64,000 nt of DNA from Methylobacterium sp. 77. Lineage in GTDB: Bacteria; Pseudomonadota; Alphaproteobacteria; Rhizobiales; Beijerinckiaceae. Position numbers and translations under genes: made by a program. Each line of letters begins with the position of its first letter. Position 1 is the first letter of the stretch. The notes beneath the pieces were generated by a model. The model had not been told where the DNA came from. It saw nothing but the letters and a program-made list of their open reading frames with translations, and made no database searches. Shown piece by piece: positions 56,328 through 64,000 of the stretch. The stretch lies in assembly GCF_000372825.1 (NCBI RefSeq), contig NZ_KB910516.1, forward strand, positions 2,264,011 through 2,328,010, read 5' to 3'.

Positions 56328-56603
56328 GGTCAAGTTCCTGCCGGTGCGCGCCCACGATCCCAGGAGGGGACAGCGTGCGTCAGGATTTCGGCATCCTGTT
56401 TTGAGTTGTCGCGGGCCATACAGGAAGCATCGGCGATTGTCGACATGCCGGCTCTCGAAAGCGCCGGGGTCAGGACGGCGTCATCCTGCGCCGGTTGAGA
56501 AAATCCCGCGCACGGTCCACATGAGAAGGTGGGTGCGGGCCATTGCCTGCGCCCTTCCCGGCCGGCCTTGAACCGGCGCAGCGGATGAGGATTTATCAGA
56601 GCC

Positions 56604-57170
56604 ATGTTCATCCAGACCGAAGCCACTCCCAATCCCGCGACCCTGAAGTTCCTGCCGGGGCGCGTGGTGCTGACCGAATCGACCTTCGAGGCGCGCGATG
56701 CCGAATCCGCCGCGCGCTCGCCCCTGGCCCAGCGCCTGTTCGACGTGCCCGGCGTCGCCGGGGTCTATTTCGGCCACGACTTCATCTCGGTGACCAAGAT
56801 CGAGAACGAGCATGGCTGGCCGCAGGTGAAGCCGGCGATCCTCGGCGCGATCATGGAGCATTTCCAGTCCGGCGCCCCGGTCCTCGCCGAAGGCGTCGTG
56901 CTCGGCGGTGACGACGCGGAGGAGTTCTACGACGAGGCGGACCACGACACCGTCGTCACGATCAAGGACCTGCTCGAGACCCGCGTCCGCCCGGCGGTCG
57001 CCAGCGATGGCGGCGACATCACCTTCCGCGGCTACAAGGAGGGTGTGGTCTATCTGGAGATGAAGGGCGCCTGTTCCGGCTGCCCGTCCTCCACCGCCAC
57101 CCTGCGGCACGGGGTGCAGAACCTGTTCAAGCACTTCCTTCCCGAGGTGCGCGAGGTCCAGGCGGTCTGA
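56604..57170 (+). CDS. NifU-family Fe-S scaffold protein (Nfu-like)
   Basis: A 188-residue protein with an N-terminal Scaffold_Nfu_N domain (MFIQTEATPNPATLKFLPGR, GVAGVYFGHDFISVTK) and a C-terminal NifU-like domain with the CxxC in EMKGACSGCPSSTATLRHGV. It carries and delivers [4Fe-4S] clusters. Orthologues are needed by enzymes such as lipoate synthase and MiaB; the latter lies further downstream here. ATG 56604 is supported by the family start. A strong terminator follows. Confidence 0.93.
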   Translation: MFIQTEATPNPATLKFLPGRVVLTESTFEARDAESAARSPLAQRLFDVPGVAGVYFGHDFISVTKIENEHGWPQVKPAILGAIMEHFQSGAPVLAEGVVLGGDDAEEFYDEADHDTVVTIKDLLETRVRPAVASDGGDITFRGYKEGVVYLEMKGACSGCPSSTATLRHGVQNLFKHFLPEVREVQAV

Positions 57171-57215
57171 ACGTCGTCGCAAGCGCGCAACACTCCGCGT
57201 CCTTCGTCGCCTTCG

Positions 57216-57247
57216 AGGCCGCCCCGCGCTGACGGGGCGGCCTTTTT
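57216..57247 (+). terminator. Rho-independent terminator after the nfu-like gene
   Basis: AGGCCGCCCC (57216-57225) and GGGGCGGCCT (57234-57243) form a 10-bp stem with an eight-base loop followed by TTTTT. It lies 46 bases after the stop. Confidence 0.9.
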
Positions 57248-57293
57248 CGTCGTAAACTCATAAGCCCGGCGGGCATCCCGATCTGGAGTGACG

Positions 57294-57974
57294 TTGCGTA
57301 TCCTGGCTATCGACACGGCGCTCGACGCCTGCTCCGTCTGCATCGCGACGGACCTCTCCGACGATCTTCTCGCCGAAGAATCCATGACGCTGGCACGGGG
57401 TCATGCCGAGGCTCTGCTTCCCATGCTCGAACGCGTGATGGCGCGGGTGGATGGCGGGTTCGAGAGCCTCGACCGCGTCGCCGTCACCGTCGGCCCCGGC
57501 AGCTATACCGGCCTGCGGGTCGGCCTTTCGGCCGCCCGCGCGGTCGGGCTCGCCGCTGGCATCCCGGTGATCGGCGTCACCACCCTCTCCGCCCTTCTGG
57601 CGCCGTTGCTCGCCACTAGCGGCGAGGGCCTGATCGCCGCGGCGATCGATGCCCGGCACGGCTCCGTCTATTTCCAGGCCATGGACATGGCCGAGGGCAT
57701 CGTCGTGCCCCCCAGCCTCGTTCGCCTCGAAGAGGCGGCGGACCTCGTCGGGCGCGGCGCCATCACCCTCGTCGGTTCCGGCGCGCCCGCTCTGTCCCAG
57801 CTGCTGAAATCCCGTGGCCTCACCGCGACGATCAGCGATGCCGGTCCGCCGCAGATCGCCTGGATCGCCTCCCTCGGCATGCTCGCCGATCCCGCCCAAG
57901 CCCTGGCGCGACCGCTCTACCTGCGCGGACCCGACGCCGTTCCCCAGGATCATGCGAGGCTGGCCCGCCGATGA
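57294..57974 (+). CDS. tsaB: tRNA threonylcarbamoyladenosine biosynthesis protein TsaB
   Basis: A 226-residue ASKHA-fold protein that works with TsaD and TsaE to make t6A37 in tRNA. RILAIDTALDACSVCIA at the N-terminus, MTLARGHAEALLPMLERV and VGPGSYTGLRVGLSAARAV are diagnostic. The TTG at 57294 is chosen because GGAG lies five bases before it; the frame also opens at a GTG two codons earlier. Its stop overlaps the rimI start by four bases (ATGA). Confidence 0.93.
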   Translation: MRILAIDTALDACSVCIATDLSDDLLAEESMTLARGHAEALLPMLERVMARVDGGFESLDRVAVTVGPGSYTGLRVGLSAARAVGLAAGIPVIGVTTLSALLAPLLATSGEGLIAAAIDARHGSVYFQAMDMAEGIVVPPSLVRLEEAADLVGRGAITLVGSGAPALSQLLKSRGLTATISDAGPPQIAWIASLGMLADPAQALARPLYLRGPDAVPQDHARLARR

Positions 57975-58492
57975 TTCGCCCGATTTCGCCGCTCTGGGCC
58001 CTCGATTGGTGGCTCGCCTGGTGGGACGCCTGGGGCGGAGAGCCCTACGTGGCGCCGCTGCGCGATTCCTCTGCCGCCCCCGCTCTGGCTCGCCTTCACG
58101 CCACCGCCTTCGCCCGGCCGTGGGATGCGCATGAATTCGAGCGGATGCTGTGCGAGCGCTCGACCGAGGCCCATGCCCTCTGGCGCGCCGGGACGATCCA
58201 GGGATTCGTCCTGTCGCGCCGCGCGGCCGACGAGGCCGAGATCCTCACCGTCGTCCTGGCGCCCTCGGCGCGCGGAGGGGGACTGAGCCACAAGCTCGTG
58301 CGCGAGCATCTGGGGCACCTGGCGCTGAATGGCGTGAGCAAGGTCCATCTCGAGGTTGACGAGGGCAACGCGGCGGCGCTGAAGCTCTATGCCCGGCACG
58401 GATTCAAGCAGGTCGGCGAGCGGACCGGGTATTACGCCCGTGCCGACGGCAGTCGCGCCACCGCCTTCACCATGACGGCGACCCTGTCGTGA
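57971..58492 (+). CDS. rimI: Ribosomal-protein-alanine N-acetyltransferase RimI-like
   Basis: A 173-residue GNAT enzyme. The first ~30 residues are Trp-rich and atypical (ALDWWLAWWDAWGGE), after which the RimI domain follows: LHATAFARPWDAHEFERML, VVLAPSARGGGLSHKLVREH and LEVDEGNAAALKLYARHGF. Coupled to tsaB by an ATGA overlap, a conserved pairing in bacteria. The modified protein (S18 in E. coli) is inferred. Confidence 0.9.
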   Translation: MIRPISPLWALDWWLAWWDAWGGEPYVAPLRDSSAAPALARLHATAFARPWDAHEFERMLCERSTEAHALWRAGTIQGFVLSRRAADEAEILTVVLAPSARGGGLSHKLVREHLGHLALNGVSKVHLEVDEGNAAALKLYARHGFKQVGERTGYYARADGSRATAFTMTATLS

Positions 58493-58516
58493 TCCGCGGC
58501 TCCTGATCGACGGCCG

Positions 58517-59392
58517 ATGATGACGCGACTCGGCACCGCCATCCGGCTCCTGATCTGTGTCCTCGCCTTCGGGGTGCTGGTCGGGCCGCACCTGCTCAGC
58601 CTGAGATTCGGACGTGGGCGGATCGCCGCCCACGCGCCGACCTATTTCCACCGGGTCTTCCTGGCTTTGTTCTCGGTGAAGGTGACGCAGAGCGGCACGC
58701 CGCCCGCCCTGGGCGAGCCGGCTTTGGTCCTGTCCAACCACATTTCCTGGCTCGATATCCTCGTGCTCGGGTCGTTGCGGCCGCTCTCCTTCGTGGCGAA
58801 GTCCGAGATTTCCGGATGGCCGGTGGTGGGAACCCTGGCCCGGCTCCAGCGCACCGTCTTCATCGACCGGGCGCGTCGCGCCGCCACCGCCAGCGTCAAC
58901 GCCACGGTGGCGAACCGGCTCACCGATGGCGACCTCATCGTCCTCTTCGCCGAGGGCACCACCGGCGACGGGACGAGGCTGCTGCCGTTCCGCTCCTCGC
59001 TCGTGGGCGCCGCCCGCGCCGCCATCGATGCCGAAGGCGGCACGCGCGACCGGGTCCGGCTCCAGCCGCTGGCGATCACCTATCCGCGCCGCAACGGCCT
59101 GCCCCTGATCCGGTCAGAGCGGCCGGGCGTCGCCTGGTATGGCGACATGGAACTCGCGCCGCATCTCGCGCTGTTCCTGAAGGAGGGCCCGATCGACGTC
59201 CACGTGGTCTGGGGCGATCCCATCGCCTTCGAGGCCGGCACCGACCGCAAGCGCGCCACGGCCATGGCCGAGACCTCGGTGCGCCGGGCGATGCAGAAAT
59301 CGGTGACGGGACGGGGGGAGGACGGGCTCGTGAACCGCCCGGTGGCCGATCCCGAGCCGGAGACTCTCACTTCCGCGGATATCGCCGCCTGA
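58517..59392 (+). CDS. plsC: 1-acyl-sn-glycerol-3-phosphate acyltransferase (PlsC family)
   Basis: A 291-residue membrane acyltransferase of phospholipid synthesis. One N-terminal hydrophobic helix (IRLLICVLAFGVLVGPHLLSL), then the HxxxxD motif as NHISWLD, FVAKSEISGWPVVGTLARLQ, FIDRARR and the acceptor-site motif FAEGTTGDGTRLLPFR. Start ATG 58517 or the adjacent ATG 58520. It follows rimI by 24 bases, so tsaB-rimI-plsC is probably one operon. Confidence 0.92.
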   Translation: MMTRLGTAIRLLICVLAFGVLVGPHLLSLRFGRGRIAAHAPTYFHRVFLALFSVKVTQSGTPPALGEPALVLSNHISWLDILVLGSLRPLSFVAKSEISGWPVVGTLARLQRTVFIDRARRAATASVNATVANRLTDGDLIVLFAEGTTGDGTRLLPFRSSLVGAARAAIDAEGGTRDRVRLQPLAITYPRRNGLPLIRSERPGVAWYGDMELAPHLALFLKEGPIDVHVVWGDPIAFEAGTDRKRATAMAETSVRRAMQKSVTGRGEDGLVNRPVADPEPETLTSADIAA

Positions 59393-59398
59393 GGCCGG

Positions 59399-61831
59399 TC
59401 AGGCCCGGCCCATCACCAAGCGCAGCTTCTCCGCCAGATCCTGGCGCAGGTAGGGCTTGCTGAGGAGCGGCTGGTCCGCCGGCACGCCCTGGTCTCCGAG
59501 AGCGTTGCCGGTGTAGCCCGAGGTCAGCAGGATGCGCAGGGCCGGGCGTCGGCGCCGCGCCTCGACGGCGAGCTGGACCCCGTTCATGCCGCCCGGCATG
59601 ACCACGTCCGAGAACAGGATGTCGATCCGATCCTCGCTCCCGAGCCGGTCCAGCGCGGCGGCGGCGTGGGAGGCCGTCACGGTGCGGTAGCCGAGATCGG
59701 TCAGGCTATCGACTGCCATGTCGAGCACGGCCGGCTCGTCCTCGACCACCAGGACGACTTCGCCCTCCACCGCCCGGCGCAGCGGCATGATCTGGTCGGC
59801 CTGCCGCTCTACCGCCCGCTCGGACGAGCGCGGCAGGTAGATGTCGATGGCGCTGCCCCGACCGGGCTCGCTCGACAGATGCACCGTTCCGCCGGCCTGC
59901 TGGGCGAAGCCGTAGACCTGACTGAGGCCGAGACCGGTGCCCTTGCCGACCTCCTTCGTCGTGAAGAAGGGCTCGAACGCCCGCGCCACCGTCGCCGCAT
60001 CCATGCCGGTGCCGCTATCCGTCACCGTGATGCGGACATAGGCACCCGGCGAGAGGGAGCGCAGGCCGGCATGGCGGTCGACGCCGATCTCGGCATTGGC
60101 CGTCCTGACGACCAGCGTTCCCCCCGCCGGCATCGCGTCGCGCGCGTTGACGGCGAGGTTGAGGACCGCGCTCTCGAACTGGCCGGGATCGAGGCGGACG
60201 GGATCGAGGGACGCGTCGAGTTCGAAGCTGACGCCGATCGTCTCGCCGACCGCGCGGTGCAGGAGCGTGCGGAAATCCATCAGCAGGCGGTTGGGGTTCA
60301 CCGTCTCGGGCCGCAGGACCTGGCGTCGCGAATAGGCGAGCAGCTTCTCGGTGACCTCGGCGCCGCGCCGCGCCGCGACCATCGCCGAATGGGCGAGTTT
60401 CTCGACCCTCTGCGCGTCGCCGGAGCGTCGCAGCATCATGTCGAGATTGCCGACGATGATGGTGAGGAGGTTGTTGAAATCATGCGCCACGCCGCCAGTG
60501 AGCTGCCCGATCGCCTCCATCTTCTGTCCCTGGACGATGCGTTCCTGCGCCTCGCGCCGGTCGGTCGTGTCCATGACGATGCCGGCCAGCGACCGGGTGT
60601 CTCCCGCCTCGTCGAGATAGGCCTTGCCGCGAAGGGCCACCCAGCGGATCGCCCCGTCTCCGGCGCGGCGGATGCGGAATTCCGTCTCGAAACCGCCCTG
60701 CCGCGCAGCCGACGCGATGGCGTCGTCGAGAATGGCCGCATCGTCGGGCAGGACATGCCCGCGCAGCTCCGCCAGGCCCCAGCGCGGCTGCAGAGTGTCG
60801 TAGCCGAAGATGCTGTCGTGGCGCAGGCTCCGGCGTGAGGTGTCGGCCGACAGGTCGAGGGACCAGTCACCCATATCGGCGGCGTCGAGGGCGATGGCGA
60901 GGTTGTCGCGCGCGAGCTGGAGTTCGGCGCGCTGGCGCTCGCGCTCGGCGGCCGTCCCCTCGGCGCGTCCGTAGAGGAAGTCGACCTCGCGCAGATAGAC
61001 GCCGAGGACGATGATCCCGGCGGCCAGCGCCTCCATCCGGCCGGAGAACCAGCCGACCGTGCCACGGGCTGCGCCCGCCATGGTGATGACGCTATCGAGC
61101 ACGAGCAGCAGCAGCGAGACGGCGAGCCAGAGCTGCAGCACCGTCCGCAACCGGGTGGTCCAGCACAGGGTGACCAGCGCCACGAGGGTCAGGGCGACCA
61201 CGCCGGGGCCGATGCCGCTAGTCGCGAGCAGCGAGTAATCGTCGCCCTCCACGCTTTTGGGCAGCCACGCCACGTAGCGGTGCACCAGGAGGGCGATGAG
61301 CCCGACGAGGAGAACAGTGCCGACCACGGTCCACCATGCCGCCGCATCGGTGCGGGCGGACGGGACCCGGCGGTCGCGGTCGCCTCGCTCGGCCAGGGCG
61401 TAAGGCAGGGCGAAGAGCGGTGGCCCGATATGCCAGAACGTCCAGAGCCAGGTCGTCGTGTCGGGCCCGGTGCCGAGCAGCCGGCCCGCCGCGAACACGT
61501 TGGGAAACGAGAGCAGCTGAACCAGGACGATGAGGGTGGTGTAGAGGCTGCCGGCGGCGAGCAGCAGCAGCGGCACGGAGCGTGTCCGGCGATATTGCGT
61601 GAACAGCAGGAAGGTCGTCACCGCGTAGACCGCGATGAGCGCCGATTGATAGCTCGGAACGAAGCCCGGCATGGGCGCGGTCGGCGACGCGGCGATGGGC
61701 AGGAGCGCCACCGTCATCGCGGCGAAGGCACTGGCGACGCAGACGGCGAGCATGCGCTGAAGCGTTGTCGCGGGTGCGGAGGCGAGGGTTTCGAGGCTGC
61801 GATCCGGTGTCACGTAAACCCTGCTCCGCAT
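59399..61831 (-). CDS. Membrane hybrid histidine kinase (MASE-like sensor, PAS, HisKA, HATPase, REC)
   Basis: An 810-residue sensor kinase. Residues about 25-275 hold some eight hydrophobic segments of a MASE4-type sensor. A PAS domain follows (GDWSLDLSADTSRRSLRHD to LAGIVMDTTDRREAQER). The phosphorylated histidine is in LTGGVAHDFNNLLTIIVGNL, and the kinase ATP-site blocks are NLAVNARDAMPAGG, VTDSGTGMD and GKGTGLGLSQVYGFAQQAGG. The C-terminal receiver keeps the acidic pair VVEDEP and phospho-acceptor Asp in ILFSDVVMPGGMNG. Signal and target are unknown. It is convergent with plsC (six bases apart). Confidence 0.93.
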   Translation of the reverse strand: MRSRVYVTPDRSLETLASAPATTLQRMLAVCVASAFAAMTVALLPIAASPTAPMPGFVPSYQSALIAVYAVTTFLLFTQYRRTRSVPLLLLAAGSLYTTLIVLVQLLSFPNVFAAGRLLGTGPDTTTWLWTFWHIGPPLFALPYALAERGDRDRRVPSARTDAAAWWTVVGTVLLVGLIALLVHRYVAWLPKSVEGDDYSLLATSGIGPGVVALTLVALVTLCWTTRLRTVLQLWLAVSLLLLVLDSVITMAGAARGTVGWFSGRMEALAAGIIVLGVYLREVDFLYGRAEGTAAERERQRAELQLARDNLAIALDAADMGDWSLDLSADTSRRSLRHDSIFGYDTLQPRWGLAELRGHVLPDDAAILDDAIASAARQGGFETEFRIRRAGDGAIRWVALRGKAYLDEAGDTRSLAGIVMDTTDRREAQERIVQGQKMEAIGQLTGGVAHDFNNLLTIIVGNLDMMLRRSGDAQRVEKLAHSAMVAARRGAEVTEKLLAYSRRQVLRPETVNPNRLLMDFRTLLHRAVGETIGVSFELDASLDPVRLDPGQFESAVLNLAVNARDAMPAGGTLVVRTANAEIGVDRHAGLRSLSPGAYVRITVTDSGTGMDAATVARAFEPFFTTKEVGKGTGLGLSQVYGFAQQAGGTVHLSSEPGRGSAIDIYLPRSSERAVERQADQIMPLRRAVEGEVVLVVEDEPAVLDMAVDSLTDLGYRTVTASHAAAALDRLGSEDRIDILFSDVVMPGGMNGVQLAVEARRRRPALRILLTSGYTGNALGDQGVPADQPLLSKPYLRQDLAEKLRLVMGRA

Positions 61832-62123
61832 GGGGAAAAACGTGACGAATCCGTCACCGGTGTCGGGATGAAAAAACTAGTCGCCTTCCTATTTGTTGAA
61901 AAGCTTTACCTTGATGAAAGCGCGGCCGCAGTGGTTTTTATTTCAGACATTGTTGCGAGCGTTGCAGTGAAAGCTCAGGCATTCGCGACGTGACCAGTCT
62001 GCCCGGCCGTCTTTCGCCGACCGATCCGAGGAAGCGACGGGCCGGGCGAAACGTGCTAGCACGGGGCCGGACAGAGGTATTTTGCAGGGCGCCCGCGGGC
62101 CCCACGATGTCGGAACAGGTTCG

Positions 62124-63464
62124 TTGAAGAAAGCCTTCGTCAAATCCTACGGCTGCCAGATGAACGCCTACGATGCGGGCCGCATGGCGGACCTGCTGGG
62201 CAGCCAGGGCTACGCCGCCACGGAGACCGTCGAGGAGGCGGATGTCGTCATCCTCAACACCTGCCACATCCGCGAGAAGGCCGCCGACAAGGTCTATTCC
62301 GAACTCGGCCGCCTGCGCGTCCTGAAGACGGCCCGGGCGGAAGCCGGCCTCGACACGCGGATCGTGGTGGCCGGCTGCGTCGCTCAGGCCGAGGGCAAGG
62401 AAATCCTGGCGCGGGCGCCCGCGGTCGACGTGGTCGTCGGCCCGCAGAACTATCATCGCCTGCCCGATCTCCTCGCCCGCTCGAAGGCGAGCCGCGTGGT
62501 CGACACGGAATTTCCCGTCGAGGACAAGTTTGACCACCTGCCCGTCCGCCGGACGGCGGCGGTGTCGTCGTTCCTGACCGTGCAGGAAGGCTGCGACAAG
62601 TTCTGCGCCTTCTGCGTGGTGCCCTACACGCGCGGCGCCGAAGTCTCCCGCTCGGTCGAGGCGATCCTGGACGAGGCGCGCAAACTCGTCCGTGGCGGAG
62701 CCCGCGAGATCACGCTGATCGGGCAGAACGTCAACGCGTATCACGGCGCCAGCGCCGACGGGGCGTCGGTGACGCTGCCCGCACTGATGCGCGCCCTCGA
62801 GGCGATCCCCGGCCTGCTGCGCCTGCGCTACACCACGAGCCATCCCAACGACATGGCCGACGACCTGATCCGGGCGCATGGCGAGATCGCCGCGCTGATG
62901 CCCTACCTGCACCTGCCGGTTCAGTCCGGGTCCACCCGCGTGCTCCAGGCGATGAACCGCAAGCATACGGGCGACGCCTACCGCCGGCTGATCGAGCGCG
63001 TGCGCCGGGTCCGGCCCGATATCGCTCTCTCTTCCGATTTCATCGTCGGCTTCCCCGGCGAGACCGACGCGGAGTTCGAGGAGACCATGCGGCTCGTCGC
63101 CGAGATCGGCTTCGCCTCGGCCTATTCGTTCAAGTACAGCCCCCGCCCCGGCACGCCGGCGGCCGAACGCGCCGATGCGGTGCCGGAGACCGCGAAGGCC
63201 GAGCGCCTCGCCGCGCTCCAGGCTCTGCTCGACGCGCAGCGCCACGCCTTCAACGCCTCCGCCGTGGGCCATGTCGTCGAGGTCCTGGTGGAGAAGGCCG
63301 GTCGTCATCCCGGACAGGTCGCCGGCAAGACGCCGCATCTGCTGCCCGTCCAGTTCGACGCCGCGCCCTCCACCATCGGCACAGTGGTGTCGGTGCGCGT
63401 GATCCGGGCCGGTTCGAACAGCCTGTTCGGCGAGATCGCCACCAATGCGGCGGCTGCCGCTTGA
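62124..63464 (+). CDS. miaB: tRNA-2-methylthio-N6-dimethylallyladenosine synthase
   Basis: A 446-residue methylthiotransferase. The N-terminal Fe-S cysteines are in [21 protein letters not shown] and [10 protein letters not shown]. The radical SAM motif is [19 protein letters not shown] (CxxxCxxC), and the TRAM domain covers about the last 70 residues. It modifies A37 of tRNAs reading UNN codons. The TTG at 62124 gives [14 protein letters not shown], in line with E. coli length; a TTG at 62082 would add 14 residues. The 290-base region before it is partly AT-rich and should hold the promoter. Confidence 0.95.
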   Translation: MKKAFVKSYGCQMNAYDAGRMADLLGSQGYAATETVEEADVVILNTCHIREKAADKVYSELGRLRVLKTARAEAGLDTRIVVAGCVAQAEGKEILARAPAVDVVVGPQNYHRLPDLLARSKASRVVDTEFPVEDKFDHLPVRRTAAVSSFLTVQEGCDKFCAFCVVPYTRGAEVSRSVEAILDEARKLVRGGAREITLIGQNVNAYHGASADGASVTLPALMRALEAIPGLLRLRYTTSHPNDMADDLIRAHGEIAALMPYLHLPVQSGSTRVLQAMNRKHTGDAYRRLIERVRRVRPDIALSSDFIVGFPGETDAEFEETMRLVAEIGFASAYSFKYSPRPGTPAAERADAVPETAKAERLAALQALLDAQRHAFNASAVGHVVEVLVEKAGRHPGQVAGKTPHLLPVQFDAAPSTIGTVVSVRVIRAGSNSLFGEIATNAAAAA

Positions 63465-63641
63465 GCGAGCGCTTCGCCGGAGGCTGCCCCCTCGTTTCCG
63501 CCGATGGGACGGGCGTGCCCAGCCGCCTCCCACCTTCCCCTTCTGCGAGCCATCCCCACATCATGGAGCCTCGGCGTGCCGGCATCTGACGGTCTGAGTG
63601 GACGAGGCGCGCCGTTGCGCGGGCGTGGGCCTGCTGCGCGA

Positions 63642-64000
63642 ATGGGAGAGATCGTGGAGACGGTGGATGTGTCGCTGACCTTCGACGACAACCGGCTCGC
63701 GAGCCTCGTCTTCGGCCAGTACGACCAGAACGTCGCCCATATTGAGCGGCGCCTCGCCGTCACCGCCACGGCTCTCGGCAACCACCTCGTGGTCAAGGGG
63801 CCGCCGGATGCGGCCGAGAAGGCGCGCAAGGTCTTCGAACGGCTCTATGCCCGCGTGAAGGCGAGCGGCACCGCCCTCACCCTCGGCGACGTCGACGGCG
63901 CGATCCAGGAGACGACGCTCCAGGGCAACCTCTTCCCGTCCGCCGAGGTGAGCGCCGAGCCGGACCGTCCGCATTTCGACCAGATCGCCACGCGCAAACG
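63642..64000 (+). CDS. phoH: PhoH-family ATPase, N-terminal part (cut by window end)
   Basis: The frame from ATG 63642 is open to the window edge (119 codons): VDVSLTFDDNRLASLVFGQY, NVAHIERRLAVTATALGNHL and LVVKGPPDAAEKARKVFERL are the characteristic PhoH N-terminal (KH-like) domain. The ATPase domain is not yet reached. Position just after miaB is the standard miaB-phoH-ybeY order of alphaproteobacteria. The exact start is not certain; the ATG is the first that fits. Confidence 0.85.
   Translation, partial: MGEIVETVDVSLTFDDNRLASLVFGQYDQNVAHIERRLAVTATALGNHLVVKGPPDAAEKARKVFERLYARVKASGTALTLGDVDGAIQETTLQGNLFPSAEVSAEPDRPHFDQIATRK

Overview
The window is high-GC DNA with short gene gaps and many overlapping (GTGA/ATGA) start-stop junctions. 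It looks like the chromosome of an alphaproteobacterial methylotroph close to Methylobacterium/Methylorubrum. The diagnosis rests on a complete serine-cycle block on the minus strand (sgaA-hprA-mtdA-fch-mtkA-mtkB-ppc-mcl, 12075 down to 1753) and a divergent ecm/ccr pair (49148-52885) for the ethylmalonyl-CoA pathway. MtdA, Fch, malate thiokinase and a fused-subunit ethylmalonyl-CoA mutase together are the hallmark of formaldehyde assimilation with glyoxylate regeneration by that route.

Region 1 (1-12.7 kb) is the serine cycle. It converts methylene-tetrahydrofolate plus glycine-derived C2 units through serine, hydroxypyruvate, glycerate, PEP, oxaloacetate/malate and malyl-CoA to acetyl-CoA and glyoxylate. 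A strong Rho-independent terminator and an AT-rich gap with nested inverted repeats lie between fch and mtkA, so the block is probably two transcription units. Region 2 (12.7-26.2 kb) holds a PlcP-like phosphoesterase plus GT4 glycosyltransferase pair (possible phosphate-sparing lipid remodelling), rnhB, a radical SAM/VOC pair, moaB, glycosyltransferases, a neutral zinc metallopeptidase, uracil-DNA glycosylase, ETF-quinone oxidoreductase, a TPR lipoprotein-like protein and ispE.

Region 3 (26.2-38.4 kb) has a GGDEF-EAL protein, a polyprenyl diphosphate synthase, a DUF2007/N6-adenine methyltransferase pair, an S49 peptidase, and glyQ/glyS. A DUF559 nuclease fragment flanked by GC-rich palindromes sits between glyQ and glyS. 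A periplasmic glucan biosynthesis protein follows. Region 4 (38.4-44 kb) is a polyamine module: ornithine/lysine decarboxylase behind a structured leader, and homospermidine synthase. Region 5 (44-49 kb) is a surface-polysaccharide module resembling WbpM/WbpV/WbpL. Region 6 (49-53 kb) is ecm/ccr, with an 18-bp near-perfect palindrome in the shared control region. Region 7 (53-64 kb) is mostly housekeeping: leuD, a lytic transglycosylase, rplS, a NifU-like protein, tsaB-rimI-plsC, a hybrid histidine kinase, miaB and the start of phoH at the window edge.

No tRNA, rRNA, CRISPR array, complete insertion sequence, prophage or recognisable defence system was found. The most unusual points are regulatory or fine-scale: a PEP carboxylase lacking two conserved feedback-inhibitor residues, candidate operators for C1 assimilation, the structured leader before the decarboxylase, the broken DUF559 gene, and a low-GC patch inside glyS.
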